In this document: in pieces, positions 6,347 to 13,436 of the stretch
Position numbering within the stretch: position 1 is the first letter of the stretch
Layout: the number at the start of each line of letters is the position of its first letter
Assembly: GCA_039817245.1 (NCBI GenBank)
Contig: JBCBWF010000049.1
Coordinates: 1-19,616, forward strand
DNA length: 19,616 bases
Origin: Thermohalobaculum sp039817245
GTDB taxonomy: Bacteria; Pseudomonadota; Alphaproteobacteria; Rhodobacterales; Rhodobacteraceae
Reading direction: 5' to 3'
Notes under the pieces: generated by a model
Told to the model about the DNA's origin: nothing
Database searches by the model: none
What the model saw: only the letters and a program-made list of their open reading frames with translations
Program-made: the position numbers and the translations under genes

Positions 6347-7738
6347 CTAGAGAAAGAGCTCGGGATCGAGGCTTTCGGCGCCGCGGCGGATCTCGAAATG
6401 CATGCGCGGCGGGCTGGCACCATCCCCCGGCGCCACAGTGCCGATGGGCTCGCCTTGCGCGACACGCGCCCCCTTGGCGACGCGCACATTGTCAACCCGG
6501 CCGTAGACCGTCAGCACATCGCCGCGGTGGCGAATGAGCACGATTGTTCCGAGCCCGCCGAGCGATTGGGAGACGAGCGCCACTTCGCCCGCAGCCGATG
6601 CCACCACATCGCTGCCGGGGATCGCCGCAAAGTCCACGCCCTCATTGCGCCGGCCGGTCGACGAGATGTTGTAGGGCACGGCGATCGCGCCATCGACGGG
6701 CCGGCGGAAGGTGAGGCCGAGATCCGGCCGCGTCGGCGTGGCGGGGGCGACGCTTGCCAGCGCCGCCGCAGCCTCCCGGTCCGCGGCCTCGGCCTCGGCC
6801 TCGGTTGCGGCGGTGTTCGCGGCCGGATTGATCTCCGGCTCCGGCGTCTGGTACTGGCCGAGATCCGGCGAAGACAGCTCGGTCGGGCGTTCCGGCTCCG
6901 GCGGCAGCGGCTGGCCGGAGGAGGGCGGCGGGGTCAGCGGCTCGGCGGTGCCCACGGCGGCCACGCGCTCCGGCGCGCTTTCGGTCGCGGCCACGCTCTC
7001 GGCGCCCGGATTGGGGACAATCGTTGCGTTCGGCACATCGGTACCCGGATCGACGCTGCCGGGCCGGGCGGGGGGCTGGCCAGAGCGCTCGATCGCGGCC
7101 TCGGCCACTGCCGGAGACCAGACGGCGACGTTGTTCTGCGCAGCCGGAGCGCCGGCGCCCGGCGATGTGCCCGCGACGGTCGCCGCGGCCCCCGGCGCTT
7201 CGACGGGCGCTGTGCTCGCGGCACTCGTGGTGCCGAGGGCTTGCGTGCCGATCGGGCCGCTGCCGGGCAGGGGGCCCGCGGTCGGGGTGGCGGCGGTCGC
7301 GACCGGTGCGACCGGCGTCGCCTCGGCCACGCGCACGCCGCCATAGCCGCCCGGCCGGGGCGGGAGCACTACATCGTCGCCCTCGCGGAGCACCGTGTCC
7401 GGCTGCAGGCCGTTATAGGCGCCGAGCTCGGCACCCGAGAGGCCGACGCGTTCGGCGACCTGCGAGACCGTCTCGCCCTCGCGCGCAACCGCAGCTTCGA
7501 AGCCGTCATAGGCGACGATGCCGCCGGGGCCGGCCGTGCCGACCGGTGCCGTGGGCGCCGGCGCCGGTGACGAGCCGCGATAGGAGACGCCGGCCTGGTC
7601 CGGGTTCTGGCGCCCGGCGCAGGCGGTCACGGCCGTGACGAGAAGTATGGCCAGGGCCGCGCGGCCAGCGCGCCGAAGGCTGTGCCGGTCAGCGGCGGCT
7701 GCGGTGCTGCGCATCGATGCGCGCGAGGGGCGTTTCAT
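6347..7738 (-). CDS. nlpD: NlpD-like lipoprotein: LysM plus degenerate M23 (LytM) domain
   Basis: Predicted to be a periplasmic activator of N-acetylmuramyl-L-alanine amidases at the division site. The 463-residue product (start 7738, preceded by AGGAGAG) has an N-terminal hydrophobic stretch ending in the lipobox VTAC, with Cys40 as the lipidation site. A LysM domain (about 82-126) is followed by a long Ala/Pro/Thr/Glu-rich linker and a C-terminal LytM/M23 domain (about 342-463). Three zinc-site positions look altered: RRNEGVDF has Asn365 where active enzymes have His, YGRV has Arg414, and PRMHFEIR has Arg445 instead of the first His of HxH. That matches E. coli NlpD (RLHFEIR) rather than an active endopeptidase. 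The surE-pcm-nlpD order supports the name. Confidence 0.88.
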   Translation of the reverse strand: MKRPSRASMRSTAAAADRHSLRRAGRAALAILLVTAVTACAGRQNPDQAGVSYRGSSPAPAPTAPVGTAGPGGIVAYDGFEAAVAREGETVSQVAERVGLSGAELGAYNGLQPDTVLREGDDVVLPPRPGGYGGVRVAEATPVAPVATAATPTAGPLPGSGPIGTQALGTTSAASTAPVEAPGAAATVAGTSPGAGAPAAQNNVAVWSPAVAEAAIERSGQPPARPGSVDPGTDVPNATIVPNPGAESVAATESAPERVAAVGTAEPLTPPPSSGQPLPPEPERPTELSSPDLGQYQTPEPEINPAANTAATEAEAEAADREAAAALASVAPATPTRPDLGLTFRRPVDGAIAVPYNISSTGRRNEGVDFAAIPGSDVVASAAGEVALVSQSLGGLGTIVLIRHRGDVLTVYGRVDNVRVAKGARVAQGEPIGTVAPGDGASPPRMHFEIRRGAESLDPELFL

Positions 7739-7814
7739 GGCTGCTCTCCTGCCTCGGTCCTGCCGGCCAGGCGATCGGTGCTGCGCGGCCGGCCTCGTCT
7801 TGCCTGTCTGCAGG

Positions 7815-7860
7815 GCCGGTTTTCCGGTTCTCCCGCCAGTCGCCCCCCGGAAAAGCCGGC
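7815..7860 (-). promoter_or_regulatory. Hairpin between pcm and the nlpD-like gene
   Basis: GCCGGTTTTCCGG (7815-7827) pairs with CCGGAAAAGCCGGC (7847-7860) except for one extra base, across a 19-base loop. It lies in the 154-base gap between the pcm stop and the nlpD-like start, both on the minus strand. There is no T-run after it in the direction of transcription, so it is more likely an mRNA processing or stabilising structure than a simple terminator. Nothing else is recognisable in this gap. Confidence 0.4.
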
Positions 7861-7892
7861 GGGCGGGTCGTCCTCGGCGCTTCGGGGCGCCT

Positions 7893-8549
7893 TCAGGGCA
7901 CCGCCTCGTCCGGCATCCCTTCCACGAGCGGAACGAACAGCACATCGCACAGTTCGCGGTAGTCGAGCCCTGTAGGGGTCTTCTCGATCCGGATCAGCTG
8001 CTGGACATCGTCCGACTGGCCCACCGGCAGCACCATTATGCCACCGGGACGCAGCTGATCCAACAGAATGGCCGGGGTGTCATGCGCCGCCGCGGTCACG
8101 AGGATGCGGTCGAAGGGCGCCTGTTCGGTCCAGCCGCGCGTGCCGTCGCCGACGCGCAGGGTCACATTGCCGATGCCGAGGCGCTGGAGCCGGGCGCGCG
8201 CCTCGAGGACGAGGCTGCGATGGCGCTCCATGGCGTAGACCCGGCGCGCGAGCCGCGCCAGCACGGCGGAATGGTAACCGGAGCCCGCGCCGATCTCGAG
8301 CACCTTGCACCGGTCCGTCACCGCCAGCGCCTGGGTCATGAGGCCGACGACGGAGGGCTGCGAGATGGTCTGCCCGCAGGGGATCGGAAGCGCAGTGTCC
8401 TCATGGGCGCGCTCGGTGAAGGTCGTGGAGACGAAGTGCTCGCGCGGCACCGCCTCCATCGCCGAGAGCACGCGCTTATCGGTGACGCCGGCCTGCCTCA
8501 GGCTCAACATCATGCGCATCAGCTGCTCGTCCGCCGCATCGGGCTGCAT
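7893..8549 (-). CDS. pcm: Protein-L-isoaspartate O-methyltransferase
   Basis: Pcm methylates the abnormal L-isoaspartyl residues of aged proteins using S-adenosylmethionine, starting their repair in the cytoplasm. The 218-residue product has the family features in order: LRQAGVTDKRVLSAMEAVPREHFV near the N terminus, the substrate loop PCGQTISQPSVVGLMTQAL (about 57-75), the SAM-binding motif I VLEIGAGSGYHSAVLA (about 83-98), and DRILVTAAAHDTP followed by LRPGGIMVLPVG. The start at 8549 is preceded by a GAGGCGGGA stretch. It lies 44 bases downstream of surE on the same strand, the pairing seen widely in proteobacteria, and the NlpD-like gene follows. Confidence 0.95.
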   Translation of the reverse strand: MQPDAADEQLMRMMLSLRQAGVTDKRVLSAMEAVPREHFVSTTFTERAHEDTALPIPCGQTISQPSVVGLMTQALAVTDRCKVLEIGAGSGYHSAVLARLARRVYAMERHRSLVLEARARLQRLGIGNVTLRVGDGTRGWTEQAPFDRILVTAAAHDTPAILLDQLRPGGIMVLPVGQSDDVQQLIRIEKTPTGLDYRELCDVLFVPLVEGMPDEAVP

Positions 8550-8593
8550 CGGCGTCCCGCCTCGCTTCGCCGGAGTTTTCCTTTGGTTCCAAC

Positions 8594-9403
8594 CTATCCG
8601 GTTTGCGCGCGGCTGTCAGCGGCGCGCGTGGCATCGAGGCTGGCCTGGCCCGCCTCGATGAGATCATGCGCGCTGAGATCGGTGCGCAGCGGGGTGATCG
8701 TGATCCAGCCTGCAGCGCAAAGGGCGGCATCGGTGCCCGACGCGGCGGAGCGGTTGGCGGTGGTGTGGCGCAGGAACTGGTAATCGCGTCCGTTGGGGGC
8801 GGTGAGCGTTTCGATCTCGAAGGTGGCCGCGGCGCGCGTGCCGTGCGGGCAGACGGTCATGCCCTCCACCGCATCCGGATGCCGGGCCGGGAAGTTCACG
8901 TTGTGAAAGACGCCGGCGGGGGCCTCCATGGCGAGCACGGCCTTGAGCGCTGCCGCGCCGTGGGCGCGCGCGCTTTCCCACATATCCGCCGGCGCGTCGG
9001 CAGCGCGGCTGTAGGTCTGGCTCATCGCGACGGCGCGGACACCGTTGAGCGTCGCGTCCATCGCCGCACCCACGGTGCCGGAATAGAAGACGTCCTCGGC
9101 CAGGTTGTGGCCGCGGTTCACGCCGGAGAGCACCAGATCCGGCGGCGTCTCGCGGAGGAGGCGGCGCAGGCCCAGCATGGCGCAGTCCGCCGGAAAGCCG
9201 TCCACCGCGAAACGGCGCGGGCCGAGTTCGGTGTAGCGCAGCGGCTGGGTGTAGGTGATGGCATGCGAGGCGCCGGAGCGTTCGCTCTCCGGCGCCACGA
9301 CCCAGATCTCGCCCTCCGGGCCGGCATAGTCGCGGGCGATCTCCTCGGCCACGGCCAGGCCGGGCGCATGGATGCCGTCGTCGTTCACGATGAGTATGCG
9401 CAT
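8594..9403 (-). CDS. surE: 5'/3'-nucleotidase SurE
   Basis: SurE is a metal-dependent phosphatase that hydrolyses nucleoside monophosphates and is linked to stationary-phase survival. The 269-residue product begins MRILIVNDDGIHAPGL with the metal-binding pair Asp8-Asp9, followed by VVAPESERSGASHAIT (Ser43), DGFPADCAMLGL, and SGVNRGHNLAEDVFYSGTVG with Asn96; these are the complete SurE active-site residues. I chose the ATG at 9403 because the longer frame to 9490 adds only an Arg/Gly-rich extension that is absent from the family. Upstream lies GGGGGG, part of which falls in a strong hairpin (9411-9454), so translation may be structurally controlled. It lies upstream of pcm in the same run of genes. 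Confidence 0.95.
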   Translation of the reverse strand: MRILIVNDDGIHAPGLAVAEEIARDYAGPEGEIWVVAPESERSGASHAITYTQPLRYTELGPRRFAVDGFPADCAMLGLRRLLRETPPDLVLSGVNRGHNLAEDVFYSGTVGAAMDATLNGVRAVAMSQTYSRAADAPADMWESARAHGAAALKAVLAMEAPAGVFHNVNFPARHPDAVEGMTVCPHGTRAAATFEIETLTAPNGRDYQFLRHTTANRSAASGTDAALCAAGWITITPLRTDLSAHDLIEAGQASLDATRAADSRAQTG

Positions 9404-9410
9404 GGAGCCC

Positions 9411-9454
9411 CCCGCCGGCGACGCCGCCCCCTGGCGGCGTACTCGCCCGGCGGG
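9411..9454. promoter_or_regulatory. Strong hairpin abutting the surE ribosome binding site
   Basis: An outer stem (CCCGCCGGCG at 9411-9420 with CGCCCGGCGGG at 9444-9454, one bulged base) encloses a perfect inner stem ACGCCGCC-ccct-GGCGGCGT at 9421-9440. On the plus strand it is followed by TTTT (9455-9458), like an intrinsic terminator. On the minus strand, the sense of surE, its far arm runs into the G-rich ribosome site eight bases from the ATG. Attenuation, translational control or termination of antisense transcription are all possible. Confidence 0.5.
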
Positions 9455-9466
9455 TTTTAGGGGGCG

Positions 9467-9507
9467 CGCCGGCCCGCGTCCATGCTCCATCTGGGCGCGG
9501 GCCGGCG
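9467..9507 (-). terminator. Perfect 12-bp hairpin after the DUF2852 gene
   Basis: CGCCGGCCCGCG (9467-9478) and CGCGGGCCGGCG (9496-9507) are exact reverse complements across a 17-base loop, a few bases beyond the DUF2852 stop (9513). There is no immediate T-run on the minus strand, so it may be a transcript 3'-end stabiliser or a partial terminator between the DUF2852 gene and surE. Confidence 0.55.
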
Positions 9508-9512
9508 GATCG

Positions 9513-9914
9513 TCAGGTGGCGACGGGGTCGGGGCCGCCGGTATCCGGCGCCGGGCGGGCGTCGCGCTCGGCGCGGAAGCGGTCGAACTCCGCGCGGTCC
9601 TTCGCGTCGCGCAGGCGCTTCAGGAAGGCGGTGAAGGCCTGCTGCTCGTCCTCGAGGCGGCGCAGCGTCTCCTCGCGATAGTCATCGAAGGCGCTGTTGC
9701 CCGTGGGCCGTTCCATCGCCTTGCCCCATTTGCGCCAGTGCCGGCGCTTCGATCCGCATCCCATGCGTCCACTCCAGATCATGTATCCCAGAATTGCGAG
9801 GCCGATCGGCCAGAAGAGCACGAAGCCCACGACCATCGACGCGATCCATGCGGGCTTGCCCCACTGGTCGAGCGTGTCCTCGACGCGCTGGAACCAGCCC
9901 GGTTTGTGTGTCAT
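9513..9914 (-). CDS. DUF2852 family membrane protein
   Basis: This 133-residue protein fits the alphaproteobacterial DUF2852 family; its function is unknown. It has a central hydrophobic segment (WIASMVVGFVLFWPIGLAIL, continuing GYMIW), then a basic stretch (GSKRRHWRKWG), the family-like TGNSAFDDYREETLRRLEDE and a charged helix (FLKRLRDAKDRAEFDRFRAE). The start at 9914 is chosen because AGGAGG lies five bases upstream; the longer frame to 9983 adds non-conserved residues, and its N-terminal part coincides with the AT-rich likely promoter. The product is probably an inner-membrane protein with one long or two short helices and a cytoplasmic coiled tail. It lies between tetR and surE on the same strand. 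Confidence 0.85.
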   Translation of the reverse strand: MTHKPGWFQRVEDTLDQWGKPAWIASMVVGFVLFWPIGLAILGYMIWSGRMGCGSKRRHWRKWGKAMERPTGNSAFDDYREETLRRLEDEQQAFTAFLKRLRDAKDRAEFDRFRAERDARPAPDTGGPDPVAT

Positions 9915-10012
9915 TGCCGCCTCCTGTCTCATGTTAATGTTCATCACATTCACATAGCTGGTGCAGGCGGGGCGGTCCTTCAAGATCCCGTCATACGGAA
10001 ATCGGCGGGGTG

Positions 10013-10648
10013 TCAGGGCGGCGGGATGAGGCCCAGACCGCGGAGATAGATCGTGATCCCGCTCTCGAGAAGATCCTCCGCGGGAATCGGGCTCCGCCGC
10101 CCCGCATCGGGTGTCGCGAAGAGCGCGGCGGTGCCATGCGCCATCGACCAGACATGGTAGGCCATCATATGCGCCGGCGGGCGCTCGGCCTCGGGCAGAT
10201 GCGCGGTGAGGCGCAGGCAGGCCTGGCGCAGCACATCGAAGGCGCGGTGCCCGCTCTCCGAGATCGACGCCGAATGCTCGGGTGCGAGGCGCGCCTCGAA
10301 CATCGCCGCGTAATGGTCCGGCTCCTCGCGCGCGAAGGCGAGATAGGCGCGCGACACCGCCTCGAAGGCCGAAAGCGGCGAGGGGCGGCCCCGGTCCCAG
10401 GCGGCCTCGAGCCGCATGGCGAAGCGCTCGAACCCCTGGCGCGCGATCTCGGCGATCAGTTCCTCGCGGTTCTGGAAATGGCGATAGGGGGCGGCGGGCG
10501 AGACGCCGGCGCGCCGCGCCGCCTCGGCGAAGGTGAATCCGGCCACGCCCTTGTCGCGGATCAGCGCGCGTGTGGCTTCCACCAACGCCTCGCGCAGATT
10601 GCCGTGGTGATAGCCACGCCGCCCGTCCGGTTTCTCGCTCTCGGCCAT
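10013..10648 (-). CDS. TetR/AcrR family transcriptional regulator (WHG-type C-terminal domain)
   Basis: A 211-residue one-component regulator. The N-terminal DNA-binding domain reads ALVEATRALIRDKGVAGFTF, then AEAARRAGVSPAAPYRHFQN (helix-turn-helix, about residues 38-60). The C-terminal ligand domain contains AYLAFAREEPDHYAAMFEAR and HVWSMAHGTAALF. The last of these is the W-HG signature of the TetR WHG subfamily, and GYHHGNLREALVEA at the start is also typical of that group. It is encoded 42 bases after the AAC(3)-family gene on the same strand, so it may autoregulate that unit; the ligand is unknown. The ATG at 10648 lacks a clear ribosome site, with a TATACC-like sequence close upstream, so the start is less sure. 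Confidence 0.88.
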   Translation of the reverse strand: MAESEKPDGRRGYHHGNLREALVEATRALIRDKGVAGFTFAEAARRAGVSPAAPYRHFQNREELIAEIARQGFERFAMRLEAAWDRGRPSPLSAFEAVSRAYLAFAREEPDHYAAMFEARLAPEHSASISESGHRAFDVLRQACLRLTAHLPEAERPPAHMMAYHVWSMAHGTAALFATPDAGRRSPIPAEDLLESGITIYLRGLGLIPPP

Positions 10649-10690
10649 GCAGCGGGGTATAGGGCGCTGGCGCGCGGAAGGCGAGCCGGC

Positions 10691-11452
10691 TCAGGCCGGG
10701 CCGAGGACGGCAGTGAGGTAATCGGTCGCGAAGGGCACGATGGCGCCCGCGCGCATCAGGACCGAGGCGGCCTCGCCCACATGGCCCTGCCGTGCGCGCC
10801 CTTCCGCCAGGAAGAGCCGGCCGATCTCGGGGAAATGGGTGTCGATGTCGTCGCCCACATCCTCGGCCAGCACGCAGGCGCCGTCGATTGGCACGACGCG
10901 GGTCTTGCGCCGGCCATGCGGCACGAGCCCTTCCGCATAATGCAGCAGGGTGAGGCGGTTGAAGCCGACACCGAGGAGCAGGAACTGCGCGTCCATCGCA
11001 TCGAGCCGGCCGAAGGGGGAGGTGGCGCCGGTGGACCAGGGCAGGGGATGCGTCGCGGTCAGCGCCTCCGCCGCCGGACCGAACGCCGTGATCGAATCCG
11101 TCGGATGCGGGCTTCGGCGCACGCCAGGGCGGCGGCGGAAGGCCTCCGTGATCGCCCCCATCTCGCTCGGCGTGGTCGCGGGGTCGTGGGGCGGGGTGCG
11201 CCGGCGCGCCTCCGCCAGCACTGGCTCGGGCAGGCGGCGATGCAGCCCGGGCCGGCAGACGCTGGCGCGGAAGGCGGGCATCACCAGCGTGCCCGCGGGG
11301 CCGAGCGCGGCGAGCAGCCCGTCCACCACCGTCTCCGCACCGCCCTCGACCCGGCCGATGGCCGAGAGCGACGCGTGCACCATGAGAACCCCGCCCTCCG
11401 CGACGCCGAGCGCCGCGAGATCGCCAATCAGGCGCTCAGACGAGACGGCCAT
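10691..11452 (-). CDS. AAC(3)-family N-acetyltransferase (Antibiotic_NAT fold)
   Basis: The family transfers acetyl from acetyl-CoA to the 3-amino group of aminoglycosides, although many chromosomal members act on other or unknown substrates. The 253-residue product shows LMVHASLSAIGRVEGGAETV (about 23-42), GTLVMPAFRASVCRPG, SEMGAITEAFRRRPGVRRSP followed by HPTDSITAFGP, STGATSPFGRL, and LLLGVGFNRLTLLHYAEGLV with the conserved His and Glu of the active site. The ATG at 11452 lies inside the end of serS, overlapping it by 17 bases, which suggests coupled translation. I would not predict clinical resistance: the gene is embedded in a housekeeping operon and has the base composition of its neighbours. 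Confidence 0.87.
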   Translation of the reverse strand: MAVSSERLIGDLAALGVAEGGVLMVHASLSAIGRVEGGAETVVDGLLAALGPAGTLVMPAFRASVCRPGLHRRLPEPVLAEARRRTPPHDPATTPSEMGAITEAFRRRPGVRRSPHPTDSITAFGPAAEALTATHPLPWSTGATSPFGRLDAMDAQFLLLGVGFNRLTLLHYAEGLVPHGRRKTRVVPIDGACVLAEDVGDDIDTHFPEIGRLFLAEGRARQGHVGEAASVLMRAGAIVPFATDYLTAVLGPA

Positions 11453-12728
11453 CGGCGCCGAGGCGCGTGGCCCCCGCGAGATAGGGCGTCAGCACCTCGG
11501 GCAGCGAGACCGATCCGTCCGCCTCCTGCCCGTTCTCCAGCACGGCGATGAGGGCACGCCCCACCGCCAGCCCGGAGCCGTTGAGCGTGCAGATGAATTC
11601 GGGCCGCGCGCCCTCCTCGGGCCGGAAGCGGGCATTCATCCGCCGCGCCTGAAACGCCCCGCAGACCGAGCAGGACGAGATCTCGCGATAGGTGTCCTGG
11701 CCCGGCAGCCACACCTCGATATCGTGGGTGCGTTGCGCGCCGAAGCCCATATCGCCGGTGCAGAGCACGACGGTGCGGTAGGGCAGGCCCAGCTTCTCCA
11801 GTATGGTCTCGGCGCAGCGGGTCATCCGCTCGAGCTCCGCGCGCCCCTCATCGGGGTGCACGATCGAGACCATCTCCACCTTCTCGAACTGGTGCTGGCG
11901 CAGGATGCCGCGCACATCCTTGCCCGCGCTGCCCGCCTCGGAGCGGAAGCACTGGGTGTGCGCGGTGTAGCGCCGGGGCAGGGCCGCGGCGTCCAGGATT
12001 TCGCCGGCGGGCAGGTTGGTGAGCGTCACCTCCGCGGTCGGGATCAGCCACCAGCCGTTTTCGGTGCGGTAGAGATCCTCGGTGAATTTCGGAAGCTGAC
12101 CGGTGCCGAGCATCGCCTCGTCGCGCACGAGGACGGGTGTCCAGACCTCCTCGAGGCCATGCTCGGTCACATGCGTGTCGATCATGAACTGCGCAAGTGC
12201 GCGGTGCAGGCGGGCGATCGCGCCGGTCAGCACCGCAAAGCGCGAGCCGGAGAGTTTGGCGGCGGCCTCGAAGTCGATCAGCCCGGCCACGGCGGGGATC
12301 TCGAAATGCTCCTTCGGCGCGAAATCGCGGCTGCGCGGCGTGCCCCAGCGGCGGAGCTCGACATTCGCGGCCTCGTCCGCGCCGTCCGGCACGTCGTCCG
12401 CCGGAAGGTTGGGCAGGGTCTGGAGAAGTGCGGTGAGCTCCGCATCCGCGGCCTTGGCATCCTCCTCAAGCCGTGCGATCTCGGCCTTCTTCTCGGCGAC
12501 GAGGGCGCGCAGGCGCTCGAACCCAGCCTCGTCGCCCTTCGCCTTGGCCTGGCCGACCTCCTTGGAGGCGGCGTTGCGTGCCGCGAGCGCGCTCTCGGCC
12601 TCGGCGATGGCCTGGCGGCGGCGCGCATCGATCGCCAGGATCTCGGACGACACCGACGACAGGCCGCGCCGCGCGAGGCTGGCATCGAAGCTGTCGGGGT
12701 TGTCGCGGATCTGGCGGATATCGTGCAC
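11436..12728 (-). CDS. serS: Seryl-tRNA synthetase
   Basis: SerRS charges tRNA(Ser) and tRNA(Sec) with serine. With the GTG at 12728 the product has 430 residues, the same as the E. coli enzyme, and begins MHDIRQIRDNPDSFDASLAR as in close alphaproteobacterial relatives. GGAG lies nine bases upstream of that GTG, whereas the in-frame ATG at 12743 has no ribosome site; it would add only five residues. A long Ala/Glu/Lys-rich coiled-coil arm (about 28-105) is followed by the class II catalytic core. I read motif 2 around TQCFRSEAGSAGKDVRGILR and QHQFEKVEM, and motif 3 NGSGLAVGRALIAVLEN. Its stop lies inside the start of the AAC(3) gene. Confidence 0.96.
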   Translation of the reverse strand: MHDIRQIRDNPDSFDASLARRGLSSVSSEILAIDARRRQAIAEAESALAARNAASKEVGQAKAKGDEAGFERLRALVAEKKAEIARLEEDAKAADAELTALLQTLPNLPADDVPDGADEAANVELRRWGTPRSRDFAPKEHFEIPAVAGLIDFEAAAKLSGSRFAVLTGAIARLHRALAQFMIDTHVTEHGLEEVWTPVLVRDEAMLGTGQLPKFTEDLYRTENGWWLIPTAEVTLTNLPAGEILDAAALPRRYTAHTQCFRSEAGSAGKDVRGILRQHQFEKVEMVSIVHPDEGRAELERMTRCAETILEKLGLPYRTVVLCTGDMGFGAQRTHDIEVWLPGQDTYREISSCSVCGAFQARRMNARFRPEEGARPEFICTLNGSGLAVGRALIAVLENGQEADGSVSLPEVLTPYLAGATRLGADGRLV

Positions 12729-13026
12729 GGTCTCAGGCTCCATATCGGGCAGGGGATTGCGCTTCCGGCCAGGCTCGGCCGGCGCGGCCCTTATGCGCCA
12801 AGGCGTGCGGCTTTTCCAGCGCCGGCGGGGAGGCCGATGCGCGGCCGTGGCAGGGCTGCGACGCGCCCTGCGGCGCTGCGTGGTACGAACGTTCCGCACC
12901 CGCGAAGAAACGCGGGCAGATACGGAGGTTCACCGGGTTTGGCCCACCGGCAGGGCGCCGACGGGGAGGAGGAAGGGATCGTCTGGTCTCGTCGAGCCGG
13001 CCGGTCGCTGGCCGCCTGGACAAGTC
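12729..13026 (-). other. Long leader region upstream of serS, no gene seen
   Basis: These 298 bases separate the 26-codon ORF from serS. The open frames here are extensions of serS or its antisense shadows, with Arg/Pro-rich composition and no ribosome sites. A small perfect hairpin (CCCGCG-aagaaa-CGCGGG, 12899-12916) is present. I see no T-box, riboswitch or convincing promoter, so it may be the long 5' leader of serS, transcribed from the promoter near 13175-13202 or from one I cannot see. Confidence 0.4.
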
Positions 13027-13107
13027 TTAACTAAACGTTACCGCCATGACGGCTGCGTAGAGCGTAAGCCCGAGTGCGGCAACGGAATAGTACATGACGT
13101 CGAACAT
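13027..13107 (-). CDS. 26-residue single-helix membrane peptide
   Basis: I do not recognise this gene, but it has everything a real small gene needs. A GGGAG ribosome site lies six bases before the ATG at 13107, and a good sigma-70-type promoter (13175-13202) lies about 70-95 bases upstream. The frame encodes MFDVMYYS followed by one hydrophobic helix (VAALGLTLYAAVMAVTF) and ends in TAA. A longer frame to 13239 would add an Arg-rich extension across the promoter and is unlikely. Its size and form resemble small inner-membrane peptides that regulate or stabilise larger complexes, but no partner is evident; serS follows 298 bases later on the same strand. Confidence 0.6.
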   Translation of the reverse strand: MFDVMYYSVAALGLTLYAAVMAVTFS

Positions 13108-13174
13108 GCGTATCTCCCAGTGCGGTGGGCGATCTCTGCGGTCGACCCTTCCCGCCGATATTCCTTGCAGCCGT

Positions 13175-13202
13175 ATTGTCGCATGGCCTTGACCTGTGTC
13201 AA
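13175..13202 (-). promoter_or_regulatory. Sigma-70-type promoter for the 26-codon ORF
   Basis: Read on the minus strand, a perfect TTGACA (13202-13197) is followed after 16 bases by GACAAT (13180-13175, four of six to TATAAT). Transcription would start near 13168, giving a leader of about 60 bases to the ATG at 13107. It is the best -35/-10 pair I found in the window, and it could also feed the serS operon. Confidence 0.6.
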
Positions 13203-13358
13203 TCGAAACTAACAGCGATTGTGCGTTGCAGCGGCGCACAAGGGACTCGCGGAAGCTGCCCGAGCGGCACGTTCAGACGAAACCGGTTTCAATGCGCCTA
13301 AAATGCGCCCCGAATCCGCTCTTTCCGCCCCGCTCGGCGATGGCGCCGGGGTGCGCGC

Positions 13359-13386
13359 TTGCATCGGTCCGAGGCGCCCGTATATA
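13359..13386 (+). promoter_or_regulatory. Candidate promoter for yajC-secDF
   Basis: TTGCAT (13359-13364), a 16-base spacer and TATATA (13381-13386) lie about 50 bases upstream of the yajC ATG. The -10 is good (five of six) and the -35 weak (three of six). It is back to back with the minus-strand promoter at 13175-13202; the stretch between them holds nothing else I can recognise. Confidence 0.45.
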
Positions 13387-13436
13387 CCGGCGGCGCGCCG
13401 GCGGGAGCCCGTGCGCCAGCTTGAGAAGGACGACGC

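Noticed and set aside
6398..7570. Plus-strand open frame opposite the NlpD-like gene
   Set aside because: It has Arg/Gly/Ala-rich shadow composition; the minus frame has a lipobox, LysM and LytM domain.
9920..9960. AT-rich stretch with GTTAATGTTC and GTTCATCACATTCAC before the DUF2852 gene, considered as another LexA box
   Set aside because: Neither spacing nor half-sites fit GTTC-N7-GTTC; it is probably an ordinary promoter region.
10950..13034. Plus-strand open frame of nearly 700 codons opposite serS and the AAC(3) gene
   Set aside because: The minus strand encodes a complete seryl-tRNA synthetase with class II motifs; the plus-strand product is low-complexity shadow sequence without a ribosome site.
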